The position numbers and the translations under genes are program-made. DNA of 64,000 nt from GCA-2683135 sp964507445. Lineage in GTDB: Bacteria > Planctomycetota > GCA-002687715. The notes under the pieces were generated by a model. It did no database searches. It saw only the letters and a program-made list of their open reading frames with translations, and had not been told where the DNA came from. Numbering within the stretch: the first letter of the stretch is position 1; each line of letters begins with the position of its first letter. Location: positions 124,001 through 188,000 of the forward strand of contig CAZDQF010000007.1 of the NCBI GenBank assembly GCA_964507445.1, written 5' to 3'. Positions 41,066 to 49,616 of this stretch are shown here, in pieces.

Positions 41066-43615
41066 TCACTGGCGGAGGTGCTTTGACGGCATCAGCAGTG
41101 CGGCGTTCATGAACAGCCGCGTCAGCCCCCGCCAGGCGCCGCGGAAGTTGGGGTCGTCGGCGAACAGCACGAACGCCCCGCGCCCCTTCGGGTCCACGGA
41201 GAGGTAGGCGCGCCCCTTCAACGCCTTGGAGGCTTTGTCGTTGACGTAGCCGGACACCGGAGGTGCCTCGGCGAACAGGCCGATGTGAACCCCCGGGCCG
41301 GTGGGGTCGAAGGAGCGGGTGCCGCTGTGGAAGGCGGAGATCTCCGGCTCGTAGCCGAAGCTCAGGGGGTGGGCCGGGTCCAACTCAACGACGAAGATGG
41401 AGCCCGGCTGTCGCTGCGTTCGCCGCTGCGCCTCCTTCTCTTCGATCCACTGGTGTCGCGGCTCTTCCTTGTCCGCATCCGCCTTCTTCTTGTCTTCCTT
41501 CCTGGCTTCGCTGCTGATGGAGGCGCCGCCCTCGCCGCAGAGCGAGAACGCGGAGCGGCCGAACCCGATGACCACGCCGCCGGTGGCGGTGAAGGCCGCC
41601 AGCTTCTTGCGCGCGGCGGTGGAGACCGTGGCCTCCGGGATGACGACGGCGGTGAAACGGTCCAGGTCCAGCGACTCGAGGGACTCGAGGGAGACGGAGG
41701 AGTACGGGGCGTCCAGCACCTGATCCAGGAGGAAGCGGGTGGACCCGTAGCTCGTGCTGCCCACGCCCTCTCCGCCGCAGAGGGCGATGCGAGGGCGAAC
41801 CACGGGGACCACGGACCCGGCCCCCAGGTCGACGCCCTTGTCCGTGAAGCCGGATGAGGCCGGGTGGAACCGGACCCCCCGCCGGGTGGCCACCTCCGTC
41901 AACTGATCGGTGAGGTTGGGGCCGTTCTCGCTGGTGCGGATGACCAGCGTCCCACGCTCCCATTCATGGCCGTCGAGGGTGAAGCCCTTGCGCGCGGAGC
42001 GCACCTTCACGCCGTGGCGAAGCAGGTCCGTGAGCGCCTCCAGGGCCCCCCGTGAATCGTATCGGCACAACCAGGCGACGCGGGTCGTGCCTGGGGCCAG
42101 GCTCCCCGGGCGCGTCGGCACGGCCTCCACCAGGGCCGCTCCTTCACCGGCGTCGCTGGGGCACTGGAAGGTGTCGACCCCGTAGGCCAGGGGCAGGCTC
42201 CAGGCCGAGACGTCATAGAAGTAGAGCTCGCGGAGCTCGGTCCTCGGTTCCAGGAGGGTCTTGGCGAGGCGCTTCAGGGGTTGCGTCATGGAGACGACGT
42301 AGGTGCCTGCGTCAAAGGTGCGGTCCCGGTGCTCGTCACCGGCCGCGTCGACGACCCGGGGGAGGGTCTTGGGGGCGGTCAGCGCGCGCACCTCGATGCC
42401 CTGTAGTCGAAGGTTGCTCACCAGGGCGTCCACCCGCCGGGGGTCAGAGCCGAGGGGGATGACGTGGGAGCGGACCGCCTCCGTGCGGCCCTCCTCCACG
42501 GCGGAGCGGCGGAACTGGTGGAAGTCCCCCATCAGCTCCTCCCGTCCGTCCACCGCTGTGCGGATGGTGGCGTAGGACGCGACCTCGTGGTGCTCGAGGC
42601 GCTGCTTCAGGGTCAGGGTCGTCCCGTCCCGTCGGCGCACGGCGGCGCCGGCGCGGCTGTGACCGCCTTGCTCGTAGGTCATGCCGATGGCGCCGGTGAA
42701 GCTCGGCCAGGAGTCTCCGTAACCTGGGTAGAAGAGGTCAAATGACTCGCCTGTGTAATACCTCCAGCCACGCTCGTCGAAGGCGGCGGCGTTGCCGCGG
42801 CCGAACTTCCGTCCCCACTTCAGGGTGTCGGGGGGCAGGTTGGCGTTGACCGGCTTCTCCGCGGGGAAGAAGAAGTAGGTGCTCTCGTACCCCATCTCAT
42901 GAAAGTCCACGTGCACCTGCGGGGTCCAGCGGACGAAGTGGGGGTGACGTTGCCGGGTCTCCGGCTGGGTCACGAAGGCCCAGTCCCGGTTGAGGTCGAA
43001 GCCCCAGTGGTTGAACCGGCCGCCGGGCCACGGTTCATCGTGCTCCAGGGACTGTGGCTCCGCGTCAGCCCGTCCCCCTCGCATGCCGTTGTACCAGTAG
43101 GCGTACCGGTCCCGGCCGTCCGGGTTCAGGCACGGGTCCACGATGATGACGGCTTCGTCCAGCCACTTGGTGGTCTCCGTGTCGCCGGCCGTGGCCATGC
43201 GATGGACCAGCTTCAGGGCGGTCTCCGAGGGAGAGGGCTCGTTGCCGTGGACGTTGTAGGACATCCAGATGACCACCGGGGTGTCCTTGATGAGGGTCGC
43301 GGTGTCGTCCCCGTCGGAGAGCCGACGGGGGTCAGCCAGCAGCGCCTTCGCCGCCATGATCCGGTCCATCCGCTGATGGTTGCGAGGGGAGGTGATGACC
43401 AGGAAGAGGAGCGGGCGCCCTTGTGGCGTGCGCCCATAGTCCACCAGCTTGATGCGATCCTGCCCCTGGGTCGCGGCGAGCCGCGAGTAGGCGATCAGGT
43501 CGGCGTGCAGGGTGAAACGGTCACCCAGGGGATAGCCCAGGAAATCCTCCGGGCTCGGCAGCGGTTGCGCCGCCGCGGTGAGCACGGCGCTGAAGGCGAT
43601 GACGATGCGGATCAT
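41066..43615 (-). CDS. Secreted M14-family zinc carboxypeptidase
   Basis: This 849-residue protein has a short signal peptide and an M14 catalytic domain in its first 400 residues. Zinc ligands lie in NVHGNEPSPSE (His and Glu) and VHVDFHEMG, and the catalytic Glu is in the GMTYEQGG segment. The C-terminal 400 residues include a glutamine-amidotransferase-like alpha/beta region (about 640-730). This long M14 subfamily occurs in several environmental phyla and trims C-terminal residues from peptides, possibly cell-wall peptides or proteins. A TATACT element ends 7 bp before the ATG. The convergent small gene ends 9 bp away. Confidence 0.88.
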   Translation of the reverse strand: MIRIVIAFSAVLTAAAQPLPSPEDFLGYPLGDRFTLHADLIAYSRLAATQGQDRIKLVDYGRTPQGRPLLFLVITSPRNHQRMDRIMAAKALLADPRRLSDGDDTATLIKDTPVVIWMSYNVHGNEPSPSETALKLVHRMATAGDTETTKWLDEAVIIVDPCLNPDGRDRYAYWYNGMRGGRADAEPQSLEHDEPWPGGRFNHWGFDLNRDWAFVTQPETRQRHPHFVRWTPQVHVDFHEMGYESTYFFFPAEKPVNANLPPDTLKWGRKFGRGNAAAFDERGWRYYTGESFDLFYPGYGDSWPSFTGAIGMTYEQGGHSRAGAAVRRRDGTTLTLKQRLEHHEVASYATIRTAVDGREELMGDFHQFRRSAVEEGRTEAVRSHVIPLGSDPRRVDALVSNLRLQGIEVRALTAPKTLPRVVDAAGDEHRDRTFDAGTYVVSMTQPLKRLAKTLLEPRTELRELYFYDVSAWSLPLAYGVDTFQCPSDAGEGAALVEAVPTRPGSLAPGTTRVAWLCRYDSRGALEALTDLLRHGVKVRSARKGFTLDGHEWERGTLVIRTSENGPNLTDQLTEVATRRGVRFHPASSGFTDKGVDLGAGSVVPVVRPRIALCGGEGVGSTSYGSTRFLLDQVLDAPYSSVSLESLESLDLDRFTAVVIPEATVSTAARKKLAAFTATGGVVIGFGRSAFSLCGEGGASISSEARKEDKKKADADKEEPRHQWIEEKEAQRRTQRQPGSIFVVELDPAHPLSFGYEPEISAFHSGTRSFDPTGPGVHIGLFAEAPPVSGYVNDKASKALKGRAYLSVDPKGRGAFVLFADDPNFRGAWRGLTRLFMNAALLMPSKHLRQ

Positions 43616-43622
43616 GGGCAGG

Positions 43623-43628
43623 AGTATA
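43623..43628 (-). promoter_or_regulatory. -10 element 7 bp before the M14 carboxypeptidase gene
   Basis: On the minus strand TATACT lies 7 bp before the start codon at 43615, and no Shine-Dalgarno sequence is present in between. This suits a leaderless transcript. No -35 element is evident. Confidence 0.45.
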
Positions 43629-43681
43629 GACCCTGGGGGGGCTCCGCAGCCACCGGCGGGGAGCGCTCCGGGAGCCCGGCT

Positions 43682-43891
43682 CTACTTATCGGGGAGCGTC
43701 ACGTCCTTGTATGCGCCATGGTGCCGGCAATACTCGCAGCCGCTCGCATACATGATCATGTTGAGCTCGACGCGGTGACGCTCGTGCTCGGCGAGGGCCT
43801 GCTCTGACCAGACGGTCCCGCAGCGGTCGCAGCACGGCTCCGGCGCGCCGCTGCAGGCGCCGAGGATCAGCAGGAGGGAGAGGCGCAACAT
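43682..43891 (-). CDS. Small lipoprotein with cysteine pairs (zinc-ribbon-like)
   Basis: This 69-residue protein starts MLRLSLLLILGAC, a lipoprotein signal with its lipobox Cys at about residue 12. The mature part holds CCDRC and, about 25 residues later, CEYC, which could form a small zinc ribbon. It is encoded 56 bp after the end of the preceding minus-strand gene and may be co-transcribed with it. It has no recognised family. Confidence 0.6.
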   Translation of the reverse strand: MLRLSLLLILGACSGAPEPCCDRCGTVWSEQALAEHERHRVELNMIMYASGCEYCRHHGAYKDVTLPDK

Positions 43892-43947
43892 GAACCGCGC
43901 CGTCTTGTGGCGCGCGGTCGGGGTGGTGCGCCCCTCGGCGGCCAGGA

Positions 43948-45480
43948 TCAGAACCCGTCCCTCACCATGTCGTGCCACTTGTCGTCCACCTGGGTGGGCG
44001 ATACGCCGAACGCCTTTTCCAGGGCGTCCATGGCGCGCATGGTCCGTCGTTGCTTGAGCCAGGCACGGAACTCGTCCACCTTGGAGGTCATCATCCAGCG
44101 GAGGATGGTGTACCCCTTGGCCATGTGGTCGCCGGAGAGCATGTTGAGGTCCTGGAGGCCGTCGATGCTGGCGATGGGGTCCGCGGTGGTGCGAGCGTAG
44201 CCCTCGCACCGGTCGTTGGCGTCCTTGGTCTCGAAGGCCTTGTTGGCGCGTCCGGCGTCGTCGCCGTACTTGGCCAGGGTGCTGTGAACCACCACCCCGT
44301 TGCCGAGGAGCTCGTGCTCCGCGTGGACGCCGAAGCACTCGTAGAGCCAGTAGGAGAAGTCCCCCTTCTGGCCCTTGCCGCCGCCGCCGAGGCCGGGCGA
44401 CCACATCTTGAGGACGAACTGGGCCGCGTGGTTCACCAGCGTGTGACGCACTCGGCTGCGGGCCTCGTCGATGACGCCCACGTACAGCAGTGAGCCTGAC
44501 GACAAGCAGTTGCCGGAGCGCTGGACCAACGTCGCGAAGCCGTCGCCGAGGCTGAGTTTCTGACGGTACTTCTCCACCCACTTGATGGAGGTGTCCCGGT
44601 CCTTCATGAGCCACATGTGGCCGTAGCCGCCGCGGTTGGCGAACAGGTTGGTGTCCGCCTCCAGTCCGAGCTTCTCCAGGCACCAGTCGTAGCTCTGCTC
44701 CACCAGTTCACCGAGCTTGGAGACCTCCTCCGGGGGGGTGTCCATGACGTAGAGCCGGAAGTGCTCGGTGGTGAGGACCCAGATGTCCTCTCCGAACATG
44801 AGCTTCTTGAACTCGGCTCGGTCCGCCTTGTCCTGAAGGGTGCCGGCCTTGATCCACTTGCCGCCCACGAGCTCGTAGCCCTTCTCGCGCATGACGACGG
44901 CCTTCTCGCGCCAGACGCCTTCCTCGGACTTGACGAAGGCCTTGGGGTCCTTGGAGGCCTTGGAGCGGTCCTCCTTGGAGATCCAGCCGCTCCGCCAGCG
45001 GACGTAGCCCTCCTCCTTCATGCGCTTGTCGACGAGCTTCTTGCGCGCCGCTTCGGCCTTCTTCTTGCTGGTGAACCACTCGTCTCCGACGAGGATGTGG
45101 CCGAGCAGCTCGTGGGCCTCCGCGTGCTCTTCGTCCACGCGGAGCGCCATCATGGCGACGACCTTCCAGGCCTTGTTGCCGCCGGACTTGGCTTCCTTGG
45201 CGACCTCGGCCAGCTCATCCGCGTCGTCGGCGTCGATCTCACCGAGCTTGGCGTTAAGGTCCGCGTCCCCGGTGTCGGGGCCCTCCAGGATCGAGTCCAC
45301 GTCCTTCATGGCGATGCGGTGGGTGCGGCCGGAGGCGTCCAGCACGCGGACGTACTTGGACGACTGGGAGACCACGAACCCCTTCACGGACTTGCCATCT
45401 TTTCGGATGACCTCGTCGGCGCGGGCGGTGGATGCTGCGATGAGCGCCAGGAGGGCGCAGATGACGATCTGGTAGCGCAT
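43948..45480 (-). CDS. Large exported protein with a degenerate metallopeptidase-like C-terminal half
   Basis: This 510-residue protein has a signal peptide (MRYQIVICALLALIAASTARA), then a small beta module (KSVKGFVVSQSSKYVRV), a charged helical region with repeated basic 'W-x-x-x' segments (about residues 100-215), and a C-terminal half (about 225-500). That half recalls DUF1570/gluzincin-like domains found in Planctomycetota: a strand TTEHFRLYV, a long helix, then VNHAAQFVLKMW and YWLYECFGVHAEHELL where an HExxH helix and a Glu-bearing helix would be expected. HExxH itself is absent, so it is probably not an active peptidase. GGAGCAGGAAA precedes ATG 45480. Confidence 0.6.
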   Translation of the reverse strand: MRYQIVICALLALIAASTARADEVIRKDGKSVKGFVVSQSSKYVRVLDASGRTHRIAMKDVDSILEGPDTGDADLNAKLGEIDADDADELAEVAKEAKSGGNKAWKVVAMMALRVDEEHAEAHELLGHILVGDEWFTSKKKAEAARKKLVDKRMKEEGYVRWRSGWISKEDRSKASKDPKAFVKSEEGVWREKAVVMREKGYELVGGKWIKAGTLQDKADRAEFKKLMFGEDIWVLTTEHFRLYVMDTPPEEVSKLGELVEQSYDWCLEKLGLEADTNLFANRGGYGHMWLMKDRDTSIKWVEKYRQKLSLGDGFATLVQRSGNCLSSGSLLYVGVIDEARSRVRHTLVNHAAQFVLKMWSPGLGGGGKGQKGDFSYWLYECFGVHAEHELLGNGVVVHSTLAKYGDDAGRANKAFETKDANDRCEGYARTTADPIASIDGLQDLNMLSGDHMAKGYTILRWMMTSKVDEFRAWLKQRRTMRAMDALEKAFGVSPTQVDDKWHDMVRDGF

Positions 45481-45582
45481 GGTTTCCTGCTCCGGAAGCT
45501 GGATACGAGCCTCCAATGGATCTTATCGGCTGCGGGCGGCCAGGAGAAGCGACCCTGACCGCACCCATACGGGGCAGAGCGC

Positions 45583-45615
45583 AAAAACGTGAAGCCGCGG
45601 CCGAGTCGCGGCCGC
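45583..45615 (-). terminator. Possible terminator hairpin after prs
   Basis: On the minus strand GCGGCCG and CGGCCGC (45597-45603 and 45609-45615) form a 7-bp GC stem with a 5-base loop; a T5 tract follows 9 bases later (complement of 45583-45587). It starts within 10 bases of the prs stop. The gap before the T-tract makes it weaker than a typical intrinsic terminator. Confidence 0.4.
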
Positions 45616-45621
45616 CGCGCC

Positions 45622-46668
45622 CTACCGGAGCAGCTCGCTGACGGACCGCCGACGGTTGATGTTGAAGATCACCTGGGCGAACAGGCGGGCCACGGAGACC
45701 TCCCGGTACCAGGAGTGCTCTTCCTGGAACGCCGACCCGCGCCAGACCGCGTCGGTGCCGATGACCATCTCGAAGAGCTCCTCCTCGTACCCCTTGTCCA
45801 GCCGCTCGACGGCAGGTCCGTTGAAGAAGGGGAGGGAGCAGGCCACGTAGATCTTCTTGGCGCCGTTGTCCTTGAGGAGGCGGCAGGCGTTGATGAGGGT
45901 GCCCCCCGTCGCCACCAGGTCGTCCGGCATGATGACGTGCTTGTCGCGGACGTCGCCGACCAGCCGCATGCTCTCCACCACCGAGGACTTGGAGTAGTCG
46001 CGGGCCTTGTCCACGATGGCGAAGCCGCACTCGAACTGGTTCGAGTAGTAGCGAGCCATGTTCGCGCCGCCGGTGTCGGGGGCGACGATGCACAGGTTCT
46101 GCTGCAGGTTCTTCTCGGGGATGACCCGTTCGAAGAAGGTGATGATCTCCTTGGACGCGTGCAGGTCCTCCAGGAGCGCTCGTTGGAAGAAGCCCTCGAT
46201 GGCCTCCGCGTGGATGTCGAGGGTGATCACCCGGTTGGCCCCGGCGTCCTCCATCTGCCGCGCCACCAGCTGCGCGGTGATGGACTCCCGGGCCTTCTTG
46301 CGCTCCTGGCGGGAGTAGGGGAACTGCGGGATCACCGCGGTGATGGAGTCCGCGTCCGAGTGGTGCACGGCGTGGATCGCGGTCAGCAGCGCGACGTAGT
46401 TGTCGTTGACGCTGGCCTCCGACATCGGGTCATCCATGGCCTGGATCACATACACGTCGTCGCCGCGGATGTTCTCGTTAATGACCGTCTTGATCTCGCC
46501 GTTGGCGAAGAGGACCTCCTCGCTGGAGCGGGCGACGGAGACGGACTCTCCGTCGACGATCTTGACGATGTCCTGGAGGTGCTTGTGCACCCGCTCTGCG
46601 AAGGGCTTGCCGGCGTCACAGCCGACGAGGCTCAGGCGACCACGATGGTTGGGATTGCCGATGACCAC
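45622..46668 (-). CDS. prs: Ribose-phosphate pyrophosphokinase (PRPP synthase)
   Basis: This 348-residue enzyme makes 5-phosphoribosyl diphosphate from ribose 5-phosphate and ATP. Motifs are FANGEIKTVINENIRGDDVY, the PYSRQERKKARESITAQLVA flexible-loop region, TLDIHAEAIEGFF, VDKARDYSKSS and the PRPP-binding DDLVATGGTLINA. It is about 30 residues longer than the E. coli protein because of short N- and C-terminal extensions. The start is the GTG at 46668. A candidate promoter lies about 60 bp upstream. Confidence 0.93.
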   Translation of the reverse strand: MVIGNPNHRGRLSLVGCDAGKPFAERVHKHLQDIVKIVDGESVSVARSSEEVLFANGEIKTVINENIRGDDVYVIQAMDDPMSEASVNDNYVALLTAIHAVHHSDADSITAVIPQFPYSRQERKKARESITAQLVARQMEDAGANRVITLDIHAEAIEGFFQRALLEDLHASKEIITFFERVIPEKNLQQNLCIVAPDTGGANMARYYSNQFECGFAIVDKARDYSKSSVVESMRLVGDVRDKHVIMPDDLVATGGTLINACRLLKDNGAKKIYVACSLPFFNGPAVERLDKGYEEELFEMVIGTDAVWRGSAFQEEHSWYREVSVARLFAQVIFNINRRRSVSELLR

Positions 46669-46726
46669 TGAGGCAACTCCGATCTGATTGGGTTGAACAA
46701 GGCGTTGGACTGGCTGCGCGCGGCAG

Positions 46727-46754
46727 ATTGTAGGTGCTGACGGTGTGGTTTCCA
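46727..46754 (-). promoter_or_regulatory. Candidate promoter of prs
   Basis: On the minus strand TGGAAA (complement of 46749-46754, four of six matches) is followed after 16 bp by TACAAT (complement of 46727-46732, five of six matches). The transcript would start near 46720, giving a leader of about 50 bases. It lies in the 109-bp gap between polA and prs. Confidence 0.4.
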
Positions 46755-46777
46755 GGACGGGCTGGGGCCCTTCTGGA

Positions 46778-49522
46778 TCAGTGAGCCTCCAGCCAGTCCT
46801 TGCCGACGCCCACGTCCACCTTCAGGGGCACCTTCAGCGTCGCCGCCCCCTCCATCTCGGCGACGACGATGGAGCGGACCTGGTCCACTTCCGTCTCGGG
46901 GGTATCGATCACCAGCTCGTCATGGACGGTCAGGATCATCTTGGCCTCCAGGCCGGCGCCGGAGAGCTCCCGGGCGACCCTCGCCATGGCCACCTTGAGG
47001 ATGTCCGCGGCCGAGCCCTGGATCGGCGTGTTCACCGCCATGTTCTCGGCCTGGCTTCGGAGCATGCCGTTGGAGGAGTTGATGTCGGGGATGGGCCGCC
47101 TGCGGTCCATGATGGTCCGGGCGTAGCCGTTCTCGCGGGCGAACTCCTTCAGGCCCTCCACGAAGCCCCGGACCGAGGGGAAGGCGTCGAAGTAGCGGTC
47201 GATGAACTCCTTGGCCTCGTCCCGGCTGAGCCCGGTCTCCTGGGCCAGCCGGTGAGGCCCCATCCCGTAGAGGATCCCGAAGTTGATGGCCTTGGACCTG
47301 CTCCGCATGGTGGGGTCCACGGCGTCGGGGTCGACGCCGAAGATGCGCGCCGCCGTGTCGGAGTGGATGTCGGCGCCGGCCTTGAAGGCGGCGATGAGGC
47401 GCTCGTCCTCCGACAGGTGGGCCATGATCCTCAGCTCGACCTGGCTGTAGTCCGCCGCCAGCAGGACCCAGTCGTCCGCCGTCGGCAGGAACGCCCGCCT
47501 GATACGCCGACCGGCGTCCGTCCGCACGGGGATGTTCTGCAGGTTGGGGTCGCTGGATGACAGGCGCCCGGTGGCGGCGATGGTCTGGTTGAAGGAGGCG
47601 TGGATGCGCCCGTCCTCCTCGTCCACCATGTTGGGGAGCGGGTTCACGTAGGTGGAGAGCAGCTTGGTGACGGCGCGGTACTTGAGGATGAGGGCCGGCA
47701 GCGGGTGTGCGCCGAGGGCTTCCAGGACCGCTTGCCCGGTGGCCCACCCGGTCTTGGTCTTCTTGGGCTTGTAGCCCAGCTCCTCGTGCACCTTCAGCTT
47801 GTCGAACAGGACCTCGCCCAGTTGCCGGGGGCTGTTCACGTTGAGCTGGTCGTCTCCCGCCAGTTGCCGGACCTCCTCCTCGACGGCGTCGGCCTGCTTC
47901 TGCAGCTCCTTGGCCATCTGCTTGAGCTGGTCCCGGTCGACCCTGACCCCGGCCTCCTCCATGTCCGCCAGCACCCCCACCAGGGGGATCTCCACTTCAT
48001 CGTGGAGGCCCAGCAGGTCCTCGTCCTTCATGCGCTTGAGGAACAGGTCCGCGAGGCGCCAGGTGAAGTCCGCGTCTTCGCACGCGTAGGTGCCCACGTC
48101 ATCAACCGGGAGCAGGTCCATGGTGAGCTGGTTCTTGCCCTTGCCGATCAGCTCCTCGGTCTTGATCTTCACGTGGTCGAAGTGCCGCAGGGCGAGGGCG
48201 TCCAGGTTGCGCTCCCGCTGGTGGGGCTCGAGCAGATAGGCGGCGATCATGGTGTCCGCGCGGACCCCCGCCATCCGGATGCCCGACCGACGCAGGACCA
48301 TGATGTCGTACTTCACGTTCTGCCCGCACTTGGTGGGCCGCGGGTCCTCCAGCAGCGGGCGGAGCCGCTCGAGGACCGCCTTGCCGCGCCAGTCGGACGG
48401 CGCGTCGGCGAGCAGCGGGGGGGCGGCGTTGAGGGGGACGTACCACGCCTCTCCCGCGGCCTCGGAGAAGCTCACGCCCACGATCCGCGCCTCGCGCCAC
48501 TTGAGGCTGGTGGTCTCCGTGTCCACGGCGTACAGGTCGGCCTCGGACATGCGCTTGATGAGTGAGTCCAGCTCTTCTTCGGTGCGCACGATCTTGTATG
48601 CGGAGGCCACGTCCGCCGCCTCCGTCCGCTCCTTCATCTCGGCGGCGAAGGTGCGGAACCCCAGGTCGGTGAACAGCTGGAACGCCTCGGGCTTGTCCGG
48701 GCCTTCGTGGAGGAGGTCCGCCAGCTCCGTGTCCACGGGGACGTTTACGTCGATGGTGACCAGCTCCTTGCTGAGCAGCCCCACCTCCCGACCGGAGGCG
48801 AGGGACTCCTTCAGCTTGGGGGAGAGGCTCTCGCCGGGAGAGTCCAGCAACGCCTCCATGGTGCCGTGCTGCTCGATGAGGCGCTTTGCGGTCTTCTCGC
48901 CGATGCCGCGGATGCCCGGCACGTTGTCGGAGGAGTCGCCCATGAGCCCGAGCACGTCCACGACGCGGTCCGGGGTCACGCCGAACTTCTCCTGCACCGC
49001 GTCGACGCCCTGGATCTCCAGCTCCACGTTGCGCTTCATGATGTTGTAGATGAGGACCTTGTCGCTCACCAACTGCATGAAGTCCTTGTCGCCCGTGACG
49101 AGGAAGACCCGCTGGCCCGCGGCCTCGGCCTTGCGGGCCAGGGTCCCCATGATGTCGTCCGCCTCATAGCCGTCGAGCTCGAGCACCGGGATGCCCAGGG
49201 CGCGGGTGACGTCCTTGATCCACGGCAGCTGCTCCACCAGCTCGTCCGGCATCTTCTCCCGGGTGGCCTTGTACTCGGGATACTGCTCATGGCGGAACGT
49301 CGGAGCGGCGGTGTCCATGACCACGGCGATCGAGCGAGGGCCGACCCGGTCGAGGATGCGCTTGATCTCGGCGATGAAGCCGTAGACGGCGCCGGTCGGG
49401 AGCCCGCTGGGCGACGAGAGGTTCGAGCGCGCCATGGCGAAGTGGGAGCGGTAGGCGAGCGCCGAGCCGTCGATGAGGAAGACGCTGTCCTGCAACTCTT
49501 CCTGGGGGACGGATAGTGACAT
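46778..49522 (-). CDS. polA: DNA polymerase I (5'-3' exonuclease, 3'-5' exonuclease, polymerase)
   Basis: This 914-residue enzyme fills gaps and removes RNA primers. The 5'-3' exonuclease domain is complete (FLIDGSALAYRSHFAM, LDGYEADDIMGTLA, GLMGDSSDNVPGI). The proofreading domain keeps its key acidic residues (AVDTETTSL, QNVKYDIMVL, YACEDADFT), so 3'-5' activity is likely intact, unlike Taq. Polymerase motifs A (ADYSQVELRIMAHLS), B (RSKAINFGILYGM) and C (LTVHDELVI) are present. The ATG at 49522 precedes the 5' nuclease domain by 13 residues. A consensus TATAAT lies about 65 bp upstream on the same strand. Confidence 0.97.
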   Translation of the reverse strand: MSLSVPQEELQDSVFLIDGSALAYRSHFAMARSNLSSPSGLPTGAVYGFIAEIKRILDRVGPRSIAVVMDTAAPTFRHEQYPEYKATREKMPDELVEQLPWIKDVTRALGIPVLELDGYEADDIMGTLARKAEAAGQRVFLVTGDKDFMQLVSDKVLIYNIMKRNVELEIQGVDAVQEKFGVTPDRVVDVLGLMGDSSDNVPGIRGIGEKTAKRLIEQHGTMEALLDSPGESLSPKLKESLASGREVGLLSKELVTIDVNVPVDTELADLLHEGPDKPEAFQLFTDLGFRTFAAEMKERTEAADVASAYKIVRTEEELDSLIKRMSEADLYAVDTETTSLKWREARIVGVSFSEAAGEAWYVPLNAAPPLLADAPSDWRGKAVLERLRPLLEDPRPTKCGQNVKYDIMVLRRSGIRMAGVRADTMIAAYLLEPHQRERNLDALALRHFDHVKIKTEELIGKGKNQLTMDLLPVDDVGTYACEDADFTWRLADLFLKRMKDEDLLGLHDEVEIPLVGVLADMEEAGVRVDRDQLKQMAKELQKQADAVEEEVRQLAGDDQLNVNSPRQLGEVLFDKLKVHEELGYKPKKTKTGWATGQAVLEALGAHPLPALILKYRAVTKLLSTYVNPLPNMVDEEDGRIHASFNQTIAATGRLSSSDPNLQNIPVRTDAGRRIRRAFLPTADDWVLLAADYSQVELRIMAHLSEDERLIAAFKAGADIHSDTAARIFGVDPDAVDPTMRSRSKAINFGILYGMGPHRLAQETGLSRDEAKEFIDRYFDAFPSVRGFVEGLKEFARENGYARTIMDRRRPIPDINSSNGMLRSQAENMAVNTPIQGSAADILKVAMARVARELSGAGLEAKMILTVHDELVIDTPETEVDQVRSIVVAEMEGAATLKVPLKVDVGVGKDWLEAH

Positions 49523-49586
49523 GTTCGTGTCGCTTTTTTGTGCCAGAGGAAAGGGCGCGTTGCGCTCGTTATGGAGCCGGGGCGGG

Positions 49587-49594
49587 ATTATACT
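49587..49594. promoter_or_regulatory. Overlapping divergent -10 elements between polA and the hybrid kinase gene
   Basis: The 8-bp ATTATACT contains a perfect TATAAT on the minus strand (complement of 49587-49592), pointing to polA, and TATACT on the plus strand (49589-49594), pointing to the hybrid kinase gene. The minus-strand transcript would have a leader of about 58 bases; the plus-strand one only about 16, with GGGGGAGGG just upstream of the TTG start. The -35 boxes are poor on both strands. Confidence 0.5.
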
Positions 49595-49616
49595 CGCCGG
49601 GGGAGGGTAGAGGCTC

